64,000 nt of DNA from Agarivorans sp. Alg241-V36 (GTDB lineage: Bacteria; Pseudomonadota; Gammaproteobacteria; Enterobacterales; Celerinatantimonadaceae): NCBI RefSeq assembly GCF_900537085.1, contig NZ_UNRE01000009.1, positions 67,001-131,000 of the forward strand, given 5' to 3'. Shown piece by piece: positions 53,195-62,547 of the stretch (positions are counted from its first letter, which is position 1; every line of letters starts with the position of its first letter). The notes beneath the pieces were generated by a model. The model did no database searches. It had not been told where the DNA came from and was given only the letters and a program-made list of their open reading frames with translations. A program made the position numbers and the translations under genes.

Positions 53195-54418
53195 TTACAA
53201 CTTAGCGTTAAGGCTTAATTGCTGATGCTGTTGATCAAGTAACCGCTGAGACTCTCGCAATCCAGATATCACTTCTTCGCTGGCCATAGCCTTTGCAATG
53301 GGGGTTACCTGCATTTGTGGACGTACTCGTTGAATGCCGTTTACGACGATGCGTTCTGAACCCGATAAACCTTGAGAAACAATTCGCAAACCATTGATTT
53401 GCTCACCCAAAACTACCGGGCGGTACTGTACTTGGTTGTTTTCATCTAGCACCAATACAAACTTATTGTTTAAGTCGGTTCCAACGGCTTTATCGTCAAT
53501 GAGCACGGCTTGATAAGAGCTGCTTCCAGCAATTTGTAAGCGAGCAAACATGCCCGGCAGTAATTCACCACTGGGGTTACTAAAGCTGGCGCGCAAGCGA
53601 ATAGTGCCAGTGCCGCTAGCAACAGCATTGTCGATAAAGTCAATTTGGCCTAAGTGCTTGAAGATTTGCTCATCGGCTAAGGCCATTTGCACAACCGCTA
53701 CGGTGTCTAGTGCGCCTTGCAACGGCAATACATTGTTTAGCTCTTGGTATTTCAAAAAGCTTTGCTCGTCTACGTCAAAATAAGCATGCATATGCTGGGT
53801 AGAAACAATCCGCGTAAGCTGACTAGCGCCGAGGTTTACATAGTTGCCCTCGGTGATTAGCGCGTTAGACACACGGCCACCAATGGGAGCGCGCACCTCG
53901 GTAAAATCTAAATCCAAACGAGCTCGCGATAAGGCGGCGGTGATAGATGCTACAGCAGCCGCACCTTGCTCTCGCGCCGAAAAGCGATTATCTAAAATCT
54001 CATCGGAGATAGCGTTTTGTTTATTCAAGGCCTGGGCGCGTTTATAGCCTTTCCTAGCCAGCTCTAAACTGCTTTTAGCACTTTGTAGCTCAGCCTCTAG
54101 GCGGGCAACTTCGGCGGCAAAAATGCGGCTATCGATCTTAAATAGCACATCACCTTTGTTAACTAGGCTGCCCTCGGCAAACAATACTTGCTCGATATAG
54201 CCTGACACTCGCGGCACGACCATCACGGTTTGTGGTGCTTGTAGGCGACCAGTATAAACATCGGTCTCGGTAATGCGCTCAAGCAATACTTCGGCTACAT
54301 CTACACTTGGTGGTGGAGGTGCTTGATTGGTCGCAGCTTCCGGTTTTCCGCAAGCCACTAGGAAAATGCTTAAAGCACTTACTGCGATGAGTTTTGGTAG
54401 ATCAAAAACTGATGCCAT
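53195..54418 (-). CDS. RND efflux periplasmic adaptor (MexE/AcrA-like)
   Basis: The product has 407 residues. The N-terminal lipoprotein-type signal has a lipobox FLVAC. The barrel-sandwich halves (YTGRLQAPQTVMVVPRVSGYIEQ and TEVRAPIGGRVSNALITEGNYV) flank a coiled-coil hairpin (about 100-170). A beta-barrel and membrane-proximal domain complete it. It is the first gene of the pump operon and divergent from the TetR gene, so it is probably repressed by TetR. Confidence 0.95.
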   Translation of the reverse strand: MASVFDLPKLIAVSALSIFLVACGKPEAATNQAPPPPSVDVAEVLLERITETDVYTGRLQAPQTVMVVPRVSGYIEQVLFAEGSLVNKGDVLFKIDSRIFAAEVARLEAELQSAKSSLELARKGYKRAQALNKQNAISDEILDNRFSAREQGAAAVASITAALSRARLDLDFTEVRAPIGGRVSNALITEGNYVNLGASQLTRIVSTQHMHAYFDVDEQSFLKYQELNNVLPLQGALDTVAVVQMALADEQIFKHLGQIDFIDNAVASGTGTIRLRASFSNPSGELLPGMFARLQIAGSSSYQAVLIDDKAVGTDLNNKFVLVLDENNQVQYRPVVLGEQINGLRIVSQGLSGSERIVVNGIQRVRPQMQVTPIAKAMASEEVISGLRESQRLLDQQHQQLSLNAKL

Positions 54419-54600
54419 CTTCGTTCCCTAAAGTGATGATTAATTGATATCTGAATGATATTTTGTTTTGTACTGGCTGGTATATTAATCACTAAATATG
54501 ATCGGGATCAAGATATTTTTGTACCAAGTGGTATTTATTTATCTAGACAGGTCTGAGCGGCTTAGCTATGATCAATTCAATGTTAAATTGAGGTAGAAAA
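54419..54600. promoter_or_regulatory. Divergent promoter region of pump and TetR gene
   Basis: The region holds TACCA-AG-TGGTA (54522-54533) and the related TACTGGCTGGTA (54471-54482). Both could be TetR operators. The rest is AT-rich. Confidence 0.5.
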
Positions 54601-55251
54601 ATGTCCCCCAAGTGCTGTTCTCACATTGGTCGTCCACGCAGCTTTGACGCGAATCAAGCGCTAGAAAAAGCCTTAGAAGTATTTTGGCAAAAAGGTTACG
54701 AAGGGGCATCCTTAAACGATCTAACCCAAGCCATGGGCATTAATAAACCCAGTATGTATGCGGCTTTTGGCAATAAAGAGCAGTTGTTTTTGCAGGCCAT
54801 AGAGCTTTACGAATCTCGACCACAAGCCTATTTCTACCCCGCCCTAGAGCAAGATACCATTTACGACGTAGTGGATTACATGTTGAAAGGTGCCGTGGCA
54901 AACTTAAGCGACCCCTCACAACCGCAAGGCTGCGTGATTGTGCAAGGTGCGTTGTCGTGTAGTGAGTCTGCTAGCACCATTAAGCAAGCCCTGCAGGAAC
55001 GCCGGGCCCAAGGCAGTATCGCCTTACAGCAACGCTTTGAGCGCGCCAAAGTTGACAAAGATTTGACCGCCGATGCCGATCCAGAAGCCCTTGCCCATTA
55101 CTTAGCCACAGTGCTGCAAGGCTTAAATGTTCACGCCACTAATGGCGCAACAGAGCAGCAATTACAGCAAGTGGCTTCACTCACCCTAGACACTTTTAAA
55201 CGAGTAAGCAGTGCCAAAGTCGCAGCGAGCTTACAAAGCATCAACAAATAA
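54601..55251 (+). CDS. TetR-family regulator
   Basis: The product has 216 residues. The N-terminal helix-turn-helix (about 12-58: YEGASLNDLTQAMGINKPSMYAAFGNKEQLF) is typical. The C-terminal ligand domain contains the GCVIVQGAL motif of the AcrR/TetR_C-type group. It faces the MexEF-like pump across 182 bp and most probably represses it. No ligand evident. Confidence 0.94.
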   Translation: MSPKCCSHIGRPRSFDANQALEKALEVFWQKGYEGASLNDLTQAMGINKPSMYAAFGNKEQLFLQAIELYESRPQAYFYPALEQDTIYDVVDYMLKGAVANLSDPSQPQGCVIVQGALSCSESASTIKQALQERRAQGSIALQQRFERAKVDKDLTADADPEALAHYLATVLQGLNVHATNGATEQQLQQVASLTLDTFKRVSSAKVAASLQSINK

Positions 55252-55297
55252 GCGCCATTGGCTAGGTCACTAGCCAGCACTTACTTGCTAGTTTGAG

Positions 55298-56137
55298 CTA
55301 GTTGTAATTACGCCGATAACGCCCAGGCGAGACTCCAAAGCTTTTTTTAAAGCGGTGGGCAAAGGCAAAACCGTCTTGGTAACCTAACTGACTGGCGATA
55401 ACCTCTATCGACCAGTGGCTTTCACGTAATAAATAGCTGCCATGCTCTAAGCGTAATCGCGTGAGATATTGCTTAGGACTCACCTTAAACTCTTGCTGAA
55501 ATAAACGATAACAGTGAGCTTCTGACACCGACAAGCGTTGCGCCATTTCGGCTACTGTCCAAGGGTAGTGCAAGGAAGATCGCAATTGCTGCTCGAGTTT
55601 ATGTAAGGGGCTTGGCTCAGCATTTTTTAGCGGTTTAAGCAGTTGCAATAAGTAGCGTTTTATCAGCTGAGTTAAAGCCGATTCAACCAGCGGATCGGCT
55701 TTCGCCTTAGTTTCCTCATCTAGCAGTAACTTCATGCACTTATCAATGTTTTGACTCGAGCTAATGTTCAGCACTTTGGCTTTTTTGGGGAAACGATACC
55801 AGCTAATATCAGGTGAAAACTGAAACCAATTGTGCCGCCAAAAGTGACTGGCTAGACTAAACGAATAATGAGTTCCAGCGGGTAGAATGACCAGCTCATT
55901 TGGTCCTAAGCGTTGCCGTCCCTCGGCGGTATGCAAACTTCCAGCGCCAGCCATAGAAATTAAAACAGAGTGCTCCTGCGGTGCTCGCCGACTCACAAAG
56001 TACTCACCTCGAATATACGATACTCCCGCCAAATTCACCTGAAGCTTGGTGAGCTCAGAAAAGCGCTCGGTGGTTAAGAAGCGCTCAACACACGCTGGGC
56101 CTATCTCAAACTTATCTTGCCAATGTTGCTCATTCAT
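55298..56137 (-). CDS. AraC-family regulator
   Basis: The product has 279 residues: an N-terminal cupin-like AraC ligand domain (about 20-160) and a C-terminal AraC DNA-binding domain (about 185-278) with QRLSVSEAHCYRLFQQEF and LGYQDGFAFAHRFKKSFGVSPGRYRRN. The start is uncertain: ATG at 56137 lacks a good ribosome site, while a TTG at 56173 has GGAAG about 10 bp upstream and would add 12 residues. It is divergent from the MATE pump, its most likely target. Confidence 0.9.
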   Translation of the reverse strand: MNEQHWQDKFEIGPACVERFLTTERFSELTKLQVNLAGVSYIRGEYFVSRRAPQEHSVLISMAGAGSLHTAEGRQRLGPNELVILPAGTHYSFSLASHFWRHNWFQFSPDISWYRFPKKAKVLNISSSQNIDKCMKLLLDEETKAKADPLVESALTQLIKRYLLQLLKPLKNAEPSPLHKLEQQLRSSLHYPWTVAEMAQRLSVSEAHCYRLFQQEFKVSPKQYLTRLRLEHGSYLLRESHWSIEVIASQLGYQDGFAFAHRFKKSFGVSPGRYRRNYN

Positions 56138-56279
56138 AGATGATAGTTTTGAACATATTTTTGATAGCTTCAATTATGTGGCACTTCCTATATATAAGAT
56201 AGGATCGCAGCCATAAATTTAAATCACCACTTCTAACTAGATAGTTTATATCTGATGCAAGTCACATTTTGAGGTTGTT

Positions 56280-57665
56280 ATGCACGCATCTCCTATTTCA
56301 TTGAATCGCTCATGGCTAGAGCAGTTCTGGCGCCTAGCTTGGCCTATATCCTTGCAAGCAGTATTGCTAAGCCTATTAGGCTTAGTAGATGTACTGATGG
56401 TTGCCACCTTAGGTGATGCCGAAGTGGCCGCAGTAGGTTATGCAGGGCGGGCATTTTTTGTTGCCATCGTCATTTTAAATGGTTTCTCAACTGCTTGTGC
56501 CATTTTGAGCGCGCAACACTGGGGAACAAAAAACTGGACGGCGATTGGCCGTACAGTTGCATTATCTTTTTATGCTGGGCTTATTTTTACCTTAGCCACC
56601 TTAGCCTTCATGGTATTTAGCCCAAGTACCATCATGCAGTGGGGCAGCAACGACGCACATCTTATTGCCATTGGCAGCGACTATATTCGTGCCACCGCAT
56701 TAATGGTGTTATTCACTTTACCAGTGATAGTGATTGAATCGGCACTGCGCGCTAGCGGTAATACCAAGCTGCCGCTGTATATTAGTGTGTTTGCGGTAGT
56801 CGCCAACATTGCGCTAAACCAACTGCTTATTTTTGGCCTTGGGCCTATTCCAGCAATGGGCATTGTAGGCGCAGGTGTAGCTACGGTGATTGCTCGTTTA
56901 CTGCAGTTTGTGGTGCTGTGGGCCAGCCTTTGGTGGCAATCTCATCCATTATTGAAAGTATGTATGATCGGCTTTTGGCAGTTTAAGCAAACCGAGCTAA
57001 GCAAATATGCCAAGCTTGCCGTGCCATTGGTGATTAACTTTAGCATTTGGTCGAGCGGTGTATTTGTATTTGCCACTTTATACGGCCAGTTAGGGACCAA
57101 CGCGCTGGCAGCAATGAGCTTGATTAGCCCAATAGAAGGCATTGCTATCTCTTGCTTCATGGGGTTCTCGGCAGCTTGCTCGATAATGGTGGGCAATAAA
57201 CTTGGCGCTAACCAGTTTAACCAAGCCTGGGTAGATGCCCGTTTAGCACTGCTAGTAAGCCCCATTGCGGCAATTGGTATTGGTGTGGCAATTTGGTTAT
57301 TGAGCTATCCTTTATTGAACTTGTTTGGCGCTTTAGAGTCTGAAACATTGCAACTGGCACAACAGCTAGTATTAGTTCTGGCAGCCTCTACTTGGCTACG
57401 CATATTTAATATGGTGCTAATTAACGGAATTTTGCGTAGCGGAGGCGACAACAGCTTCTGCCTTATGTCGGATACATTTTGCCAATGGGGCGTAGGTTTA
57501 ATGCTTACTTCCATCGCCATTTTTGTCTTCGATGTAAGCTTAATAACGGCTTTTTGTATAGCCTTAAGTGAAGAAGTATTTAAGGCCATGCTGTGTTTTT
57601 GGCGGATGAATCAGAAAAAATGGCTACGTAACCTTACTACCGAGCCTCTCGCCGAAACCAACTGA
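56280..57665 (+). CDS. MATE-family multidrug/Na+ antiporter
   Basis: The product has 461 residues and about 12 membrane helices in two homologous halves. N-terminal WRLAWPISLQAVLLSLLGLVDVLMVATLGDAEVAAVGY is the MATE opening. NorM-like exporters expel cationic drugs against Na+ or H+. GAGG lies before the ATG. It is divergent from the AraC-type regulator (142 bp). Confidence 0.94.
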   Translation: MHASPISLNRSWLEQFWRLAWPISLQAVLLSLLGLVDVLMVATLGDAEVAAVGYAGRAFFVAIVILNGFSTACAILSAQHWGTKNWTAIGRTVALSFYAGLIFTLATLAFMVFSPSTIMQWGSNDAHLIAIGSDYIRATALMVLFTLPVIVIESALRASGNTKLPLYISVFAVVANIALNQLLIFGLGPIPAMGIVGAGVATVIARLLQFVVLWASLWWQSHPLLKVCMIGFWQFKQTELSKYAKLAVPLVINFSIWSSGVFVFATLYGQLGTNALAAMSLISPIEGIAISCFMGFSAACSIMVGNKLGANQFNQAWVDARLALLVSPIAAIGIGVAIWLLSYPLLNLFGALESETLQLAQQLVLVLAASTWLRIFNMVLINGILRSGGDNSFCLMSDTFCQWGVGLMLTSIAIFVFDVSLITAFCIALSEEVFKAMLCFWRMNQKKWLRNLTTEPLAETN

Positions 57666-57718
57666 TTAGACCAGAAAAATGCTGCCATTTTCTGCGAAAA
57701 CCCTATAATTGTCGAAAA

Positions 57719-57775
57719 TGTCGATGACTTAGCACATTTATCCTTGATAAATGTGCTAATCTTAAGAAATCGACA
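57719..57775. promoter_or_regulatory. Nested dyad upstream of aroQ
   Basis: A 14-bp perfect inverted repeat (TTAGCACATTTATC, 57729-57742, with its complement 57746-57759; 3-nt loop) is enclosed by TGTCGAT/ATCGACA (57719-57725, 57769-57775). It could be a terminator for the MATE gene, an operator, or a 5'-leader structure of aroQ-accBC. No T run follows, so a regulator site or leader hairpin is favoured. Confidence 0.6.
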
Positions 57776-57808
57776 CGTTCTATAATTTAAGCTGACTTTT
57801 CAACGAAA

Positions 57809-58255
57809 ATGACTAATAAATTCTCTATTTTGTTACTCAACGGTCCAAATTTAAACTTATTGGGCAAACGTGAGCCCGAGGTTTACGGCCACCAGAGTTT
57901 AGATGACATTGTTGAACAACTACGCCAACAAGCCAATGACATGGGTGTCACCCTTCAGGATTTTCAATCCAATGTCGAAGGCGAATTAATTAACCGCATT
58001 CATCAAGCCATGGGCGAGATAGATTTTATCATCATCAATCCTGCGGCTTTTACTCATACCAGCGTGGCACTGCGCGATGCGCTACTTGGTGTGAACATTC
58101 CATTTATAGAAATTCACCTATCTAACGTACATGCACGTGAATCATTCCGTCATCACTCTTTCCTTGCCGATAAAGCTGAGGGAGTGATATGTGGTTTAGG
58201 TAGTCAAGGATATCAATTTGCTTTAACTGCAGCGCTAAACAAGCTGCAGAAATAG
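57809..58255 (+). CDS. aroQ: 3-Dehydroquinate dehydratase, type II
   Basis: The product has 148 residues and performs step 3 of the shikimate pathway. [19 protein letters not shown] contains the catalytic Tyr (Y26), [18 protein letters not shown] follows, and the catalytic His lies in [11 protein letters not shown]. Dodecameric type II enzymes of this length are common next to accBC, as here (36 bp to accB). Confidence 0.97.
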   Translation: MTNKFSILLLNGPNLNLLGKREPEVYGHQSLDDIVEQLRQQANDMGVTLQDFQSNVEGELINRIHQAMGEIDFIIINPAAFTHTSVALRDALLGVNIPFIEIHLSNVHARESFRHHSFLADKAEGVICGLGSQGYQFALTAALNKLQK

Positions 58256-58291
58256 CTGTTTAATTAACCTAATACGATAAAGAGAGCCCTT

Positions 58292-58744
58292 ATGGATATT
58301 CGCAAGATTAAAAAATTAATCGAATTAGTTGAAGAATCTGGTGTAGCTGAATTAGAGATCACCGAAGGTGAAGAAGCAGTACGTATCAGCCGTAACTTCA
58401 GCGGTGCAGCTCAAGCCGTATACGCTCCTGCACCTGTAGCAGCACCGGCTCCAATTGCCGCGGCTCCAGCCGCAACTGCTGCAGCACCAGCTGCCAGCGA
58501 AGCAGTTTCTGGCCACCAGTTACTATCGCCAATGGTAGGTACGTTCTACCGTTCTTCATCTCCAGAAGCGCAACCATTTGTGCAAGAAGGCCAGCAAGTA
58601 AACGTAGGTGACACCCTATGTATAATTGAAGCTATGAAGATGATGAACCAAATTGACGCTGACAAATCTGGTGTTGTTAAAGCCATTTTGGTTGAAGACG
58701 GTGAAGCCGTTGAGTTTGATGAACCGCTATTCATCATCGAATAA
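58292..58744 (+). CDS. accB: Biotin carboxyl carrier protein of acetyl-CoA carboxylase
   Basis: The product has 150 residues. [23 protein letters not shown] is the family N-terminus. A flexible Ala/Pro linker (about 42-70) leads to the biotinyl domain with the biotin Lys K116 in EAMKMMNQ. It acts with AccC in the first step of fatty-acid synthesis. AccC follows 12 bp later. Confidence 0.98.
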   Translation: MDIRKIKKLIELVEESGVAELEITEGEEAVRISRNFSGAAQAVYAPAPVAAPAPIAAAPAATAAAPAASEAVSGHQLLSPMVGTFYRSSSPEAQPFVQEGQQVNVGDTLCIIEAMKMMNQIDADKSGVVKAILVEDGEAVEFDEPLFIIE

Positions 58745-58756
58745 AGAGGCATTTGT

Positions 58757-60097
58757 ATGCTAGATAAAGTAGTTATTGCTAACCGTGGTGAAATTGCTCT
58801 GCGTATCTTACGCGCTTGTAAAGAGCTTGGCATTAAAACGGTAGCTGTGCACTCAACAGCCGATCGTGACCTTAAACACGTATTGTTAGCCGACGAATCA
58901 ATTTGTATTGGTAAGCCTGCGGCAACCGAAAGTTACCTAGACATTCCGCGCATTATTGCCGCTGCAGAAGTGACCGATGCAGTAGCGATTCACCCCGGTT
59001 ATGGTTTCTTATCTGAAAATGCCGAATTCTCTGAAATAGTAGAGAAAAGTGGTTTTATCTTCATTGGCCCTAAAGCTGAAACCATCCGTATGATGGGTGA
59101 TAAAGTTGAAGCGATTAAAGCGATGAAGAAAGCCGGTGTACCTTGTGTACCGGGTTCAGATGGCCCATTGGGCAGCGATGAAAAACAAAATGCCGCCATT
59201 GCCAAGCGCATTGGTTACCCGATTATCATTAAAGCCGCTGGTGGCGGTGGTGGTCGTGGTATGCGTGTTGTTTACAAAGAAGAAGAACTACATACCTCTA
59301 TCGATTTAACCCGTACAGAGGCTGGCTCATTCTTTGGCAACAACATCGTTTACATGGAGAAATACCTAGAGAATCCTCGTCACGTAGAGGTACAGGTATT
59401 GTCAGATGGCCAAGGTGGCGCTATTCACTTAGGTGAACGTGACTGTTCAATGCAGCGTCGTCACCAAAAAGTGGTTGAAGAAGCTCCCGCTCCGGGCATT
59501 ACCGAAGATATGCGTCGCAACATTGGCGAACGCTGTACTCGCGCATGTATCGAGATTAACTATCGCGGAGCCGGTACCTTCGAGTTCTTATATGAAAATG
59601 GCGAGTTCTACTTCATTGAAATGAACACCCGTATTCAGGTTGAGCACCCAGTAACAGAAATGGTTACCGGTATCGACTTAATCAAAGAGCAGCTGCGCAT
59701 TGCCGCTGGCCAACCTTTGTCATTTAGCCAAGAGCAAGTGAAACTAACCGGCCACGCAATTGAGTGTCGTATTAATGCCGAAGATGCGGAAACCTTTATC
59801 CCATCTCCAGGTCGCATTAATCGCTTCCACCCACCAGGTGGTATGGGCATTCGCTGGGACTCGCACGTTTACGCAGGTTACTCGGTACCGCCTTACTATG
59901 ACTCGATGATTGGTAAGCTAATTACCTACGGTGAGAATCGTGACATCGCCATTGCGCGAATGAAAAATGCGCTTTCTGAGCTAGTGATTGACGGCATCAA
60001 AACTAACGTTCCGCTGCAAGAGAAAATCATGCAAGACGAGAACTTCCAGTTTGGTGGCGCGAATATTCATTACTTAGAGAAAAAACTCGGTATGTAA
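58757..60097 (+). CDS. accC: Biotin carboxylase of acetyl-CoA carboxylase
   Basis: The product has 446 residues. It has the biotin-carboxylase N-domain ([25 protein letters not shown]), ATP-grasp domain with GGGGGRGMR, active-site region [15 protein letters not shown] and C-terminal domain. It carboxylates the biotin on AccB using bicarbonate and ATP. It is the last gene before a strong terminator. Confidence 0.98.
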   Translation: MLDKVVIANRGEIALRILRACKELGIKTVAVHSTADRDLKHVLLADESICIGKPAATESYLDIPRIIAAAEVTDAVAIHPGYGFLSENAEFSEIVEKSGFIFIGPKAETIRMMGDKVEAIKAMKKAGVPCVPGSDGPLGSDEKQNAAIAKRIGYPIIIKAAGGGGGRGMRVVYKEEELHTSIDLTRTEAGSFFGNNIVYMEKYLENPRHVEVQVLSDGQGGAIHLGERDCSMQRRHQKVVEEAPAPGITEDMRRNIGERCTRACIEINYRGAGTFEFLYENGEFYFIEMNTRIQVEHPVTEMVTGIDLIKEQLRIAAGQPLSFSQEQVKLTGHAIECRINAEDAETFIPSPGRINRFHPPGGMGIRWDSHVYAGYSVPPYYDSMIGKLITYGENRDIAIARMKNALSELVIDGIKTNVPLQEKIMQDENFQFGGANIHYLEKKLGM

Positions 60098-60120
60098 TTC
60101 ACCAGCTGTTGATACTAAAA

Positions 60121-60150
60121 AGGCCTTAAGAATACTTAAGGCCTTTTTTC
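60121..60150 (+). terminator. Terminator of aroQ-accBC
   Basis: AGGCCTTAAG and CTTAAGGCCT form a perfect 10-bp stem with a 4-nt loop and a T run. It is also usable by the converging metallo-hydrolase gene. Confidence 0.92.
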
Positions 60151-60164
60151 TTTGTTTGGAAAAA

Positions 60165-61238
60165 CTACTTAATATCCCGCCACCAGGCTGCTGTTTTTTG
60201 TGCTTGCCCAACTGTAAACACTTCGCCTATTTTCGGTGTCACTAGCTGCACATCGGCGAGTTCACTTAATTGGCTAATTCGCTCAAGCGGCTCGTACCAA
60301 GAGTGAAATGCCAAATCAAAGGTGGAGTTATGCACTGGCATTAAGGCTTTACCTTTTAAGTCCAAGTGAGCTTGCAAGGTTTGCTCGGGCGTCATATGTA
60401 CCGCCGACCAATCTTTGTCATAGGCGCCGGTTTCCATCATGGTTAAATCAAAGGGCCCATAGCGCTCGCCAATTTGTTTAAAGCCGTCGAAGTATCCAGA
60501 GTCACCACTAAAGAATATCCGCTGCTCGGGCGCGTCAATCACGTAAGATGCCCAAAGCGTTTGGTTACCATCAAATAAACCACGACCGGAGAAGTGCTGA
60601 GTAGGCGTAGCAGTTACGGTTAGCTCACCAAAGCTTGCCGATTGCCACCAACGCAGACGACTAATTTTGTTAGCCTCGACTCCCCAATCAAGCAGGTGTT
60701 GGTCTACACCTTCTGGCACTACAAAGTGCTGCACCTTGTCTTTTAACAGCTTGATGCTGTGTTTATCTAAATGGTCGTAGTGATCGTGCGAAATCAGCAC
60801 GCCATCGATATTCTCCAAGTCGCTAAGTTCCACCGGCGGTTGATGGAAGCGCTTTGGGCCAATAAAGCTAAAGGGAGAAGTTCGCTGCGAGAATACCGGA
60901 TCTATTAGCCAGCGCTGTCCAGCCACTTGCATATAAACGCTGGAATGGCCAAAACGAATAACGCTGCTTTGTTCAACGGGCAGAGCAGCCAGCTGAGAAG
61001 CATTTAAAGGCATCACCGGAATACCCTTGCTTGGCGCAGCATCTACACGCTGCTCACTCACATAACGCCATAAAATACCCCAAACAGAGGCATTGGCTGG
61101 CATTGCTTGGGCATTTTGGTATTTGCCATCATTAACTTGGGTGGTGAATAAGCTGGTGTCAGCCGCCATGGCTGAAGCTAAAGGTGTACTCATTAATCCT
61201 CCCAAACAAAAACTCATAAGCTTGTTACGTATGCTCAA
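60165..61238 (-). CDS. Metallo-beta-lactamase-fold hydrolase, periplasmic
   Basis: The product has 357 residues. A signal peptide (cleavage near SAMA) precedes a metallo-beta-lactamase domain with SHDHYDHLD (the HxHxDH metal site), FSGDSGYFDGF, and further His at MPVHNSTFDLAFHSW. The order is that of the UlaG/N-acyl-phosphatidylethanolamine-hydrolysing phospholipase D-like group. Substrate unknown. Three repeats of a GTTTAC half-site precede it. Confidence 0.88.
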   Translation of the reverse strand: MSIRNKLMSFCLGGLMSTPLASAMAADTSLFTTQVNDGKYQNAQAMPANASVWGILWRYVSEQRVDAAPSKGIPVMPLNASQLAALPVEQSSVIRFGHSSVYMQVAGQRWLIDPVFSQRTSPFSFIGPKRFHQPPVELSDLENIDGVLISHDHYDHLDKHSIKLLKDKVQHFVVPEGVDQHLLDWGVEANKISRLRWWQSASFGELTVTATPTQHFSGRGLFDGNQTLWASYVIDAPEQRIFFSGDSGYFDGFKQIGERYGPFDLTMMETGAYDKDWSAVHMTPEQTLQAHLDLKGKALMPVHNSTFDLAFHSWYEPLERISQLSELADVQLVTPKIGEVFTVGQAQKTAAWWRDIK

Positions 61239-61267
61239 AATAGCGCCCTCATAAATTACACCAAAGA

Positions 61268-61308
61268 GTTTACTTTTAGATCAAACAAAAGTAAACCCAC
61301 TAGTTTAC
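61268..61308. promoter_or_regulatory. Three GTTTAC half-sites before the metallo-hydrolase
   Basis: GTTTACTTTT (61268-61277) faces AAAAGTAAAC (61287-61296) as a perfect 10-bp inverted repeat with 9-bp spacing. A third GTTTAC (61303-61308) makes a second dyad with the middle one. Probably an operator; protein unknown. Confidence 0.5.
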
Positions 61309-61484
61309 CTTTATTCTGAGCGTTAAATGTAAGCACTTTGTTACAGATAACTGAGGCTGGGCTTAGGGCTAAATCGGCAGTTTCAAAAATATGTCTTACA
61401 CTTAAACCATCTTAGTTAGAGCAAAGTTATGCTTTGGGAAGTGATAATTTAGCCAACACCTAAAACGGAATTGAGTGCAATGCC

Positions 61485-61880
61485 ATGATTATTAAACCAA
61501 TCTATGAAATATTGCCGAGCCTTTATTTGGCTGCCGGCTCAAGCTCGGTAATATGGGTAGACTCAACCTTAGGAGTGGCTGGGGGTGTACTGCTATTTTG
61601 CCTAGGTTCACTGATATGGGTAATGCGTTCTAATTTTCGACGTTTAGACCAAGCCACTCATGCCGGTAAACGCTTCAACATTCCAGAGTCTCTATACGAG
61701 TTTATGCCCTTCTTGTTTATTGGTTTAGCCCTCTCTCTGGCGTCAACACAACAGTCTATTGCCGCCTACGCCATTGCTGCGCTCTGTTTATACCGCGGCT
61801 GCTCCTTACTCTATATGCGCCATCGCTATCGCCGCCAAGTTTGGCAAAAAGTGCCTAGTTCTGTGAAAACCAGCAATTAG
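61485..61880 (+). CDS. Small membrane protein with internal duplication, copy 1
   Basis: The product has 131 residues and four predicted membrane helices. The two halves look alike: residues 5-53 begin IYEILPSLYLAAG and end IWVMRSNFRR; residues 69-117 begin LYEFMPFLFIG and end LLYMRHRYRR. It is a paralogue of the next gene. No family is recognised. The ATG at 61485 lacks a strong ribosome site. It may have arisen from a two-helix ancestor by duplication. Confidence 0.78.
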   Translation: MIIKPIYEILPSLYLAAGSSSVIWVDSTLGVAGGVLLFCLGSLIWVMRSNFRRLDQATHAGKRFNIPESLYEFMPFLFIGLALSLASTQQSIAAYAIAALCLYRGCSLLYMRHRYRRQVWQKVPSSVKTSN

Positions 61881-61980
61881 CGCCAATCAACATACAAACA
61901 GACAATTTGGCTAAATCTTGTAACTGAGTCTATGCTTAATAATGTTAATGGAAGGTTACTAGATGTGACAGGGAGAGCTT

Positions 61981-62361
61981 ATGCTACCACGAGCCATATA
62001 CGAGATTTTGCCAAGCGGCTATTTATCAGCAGGCACAGGGTCAATGTTATTACTTGAACCTTGGTTGGCCCATGTTGGTGGTGCATTGCTATTTTGTATG
62101 GGCGCTCTGATATGGGTGCTTCGTTCAAACTACCGCCGTTACGATAAATACAAAAAGTCTTTTATCCGCAAAACTAAAGCTATTCCCGAACCAGTATATG
62201 AATTCATCCCCTTTTTGTACCTTGCCGGCAGCGTGCTGATTCTCAGCTTACTGTTTAACACACCAGCCCTAATTGTCGCGGCCTTAGCTGGATGTCGCGG
62301 TTTGGTACTGCTATATAAACGTGCACATTACCGCAACCGCGGTTTAAGCCCAGCCAAGTAA
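61981..62361 (+). CDS. Small membrane protein with internal duplication, copy 2
   Basis: The product has 126 residues. It has the same four-helix, two-half plan as the preceding gene (AIYEILPSGYLSAG...LIWVLRSNYRR; PVYEFIPFLYLAG...VLLYKRAHYRNR). It starts 101 bp after copy 1. The pair is a tandem duplication. The N-terminal helices begin almost at once, so both lack a separate signal peptide. Function unknown. Confidence 0.8.
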   Translation: MLPRAIYEILPSGYLSAGTGSMLLLEPWLAHVGGALLFCMGALIWVLRSNYRRYDKYKKSFIRKTKAIPEPVYEFIPFLYLAGSVLILSLLFNTPALIVAALAGCRGLVLLYKRAHYRNRGLSPAK

Positions 62362-62547
62362 CAAATACTTAAAGATGTCGCACTTACTACTGGTAAAATC
62401 CTTGGTAGCTAAATGCGGCTTTTTTACAAATTTAGTATTGTAAACATCGCCTCCCAGCATAGTCCCCCGTCGACTAGACTAATTTTATGATGATAAGCGC
62501 AAACTAACGCAGTACACTTGCCGCCTAATCGAGTAGAGGAGCGGACA

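Noticed and set aside
59433-59850. Frames overlapping accC
   Set aside because: Shadows of the accC coding sequence.
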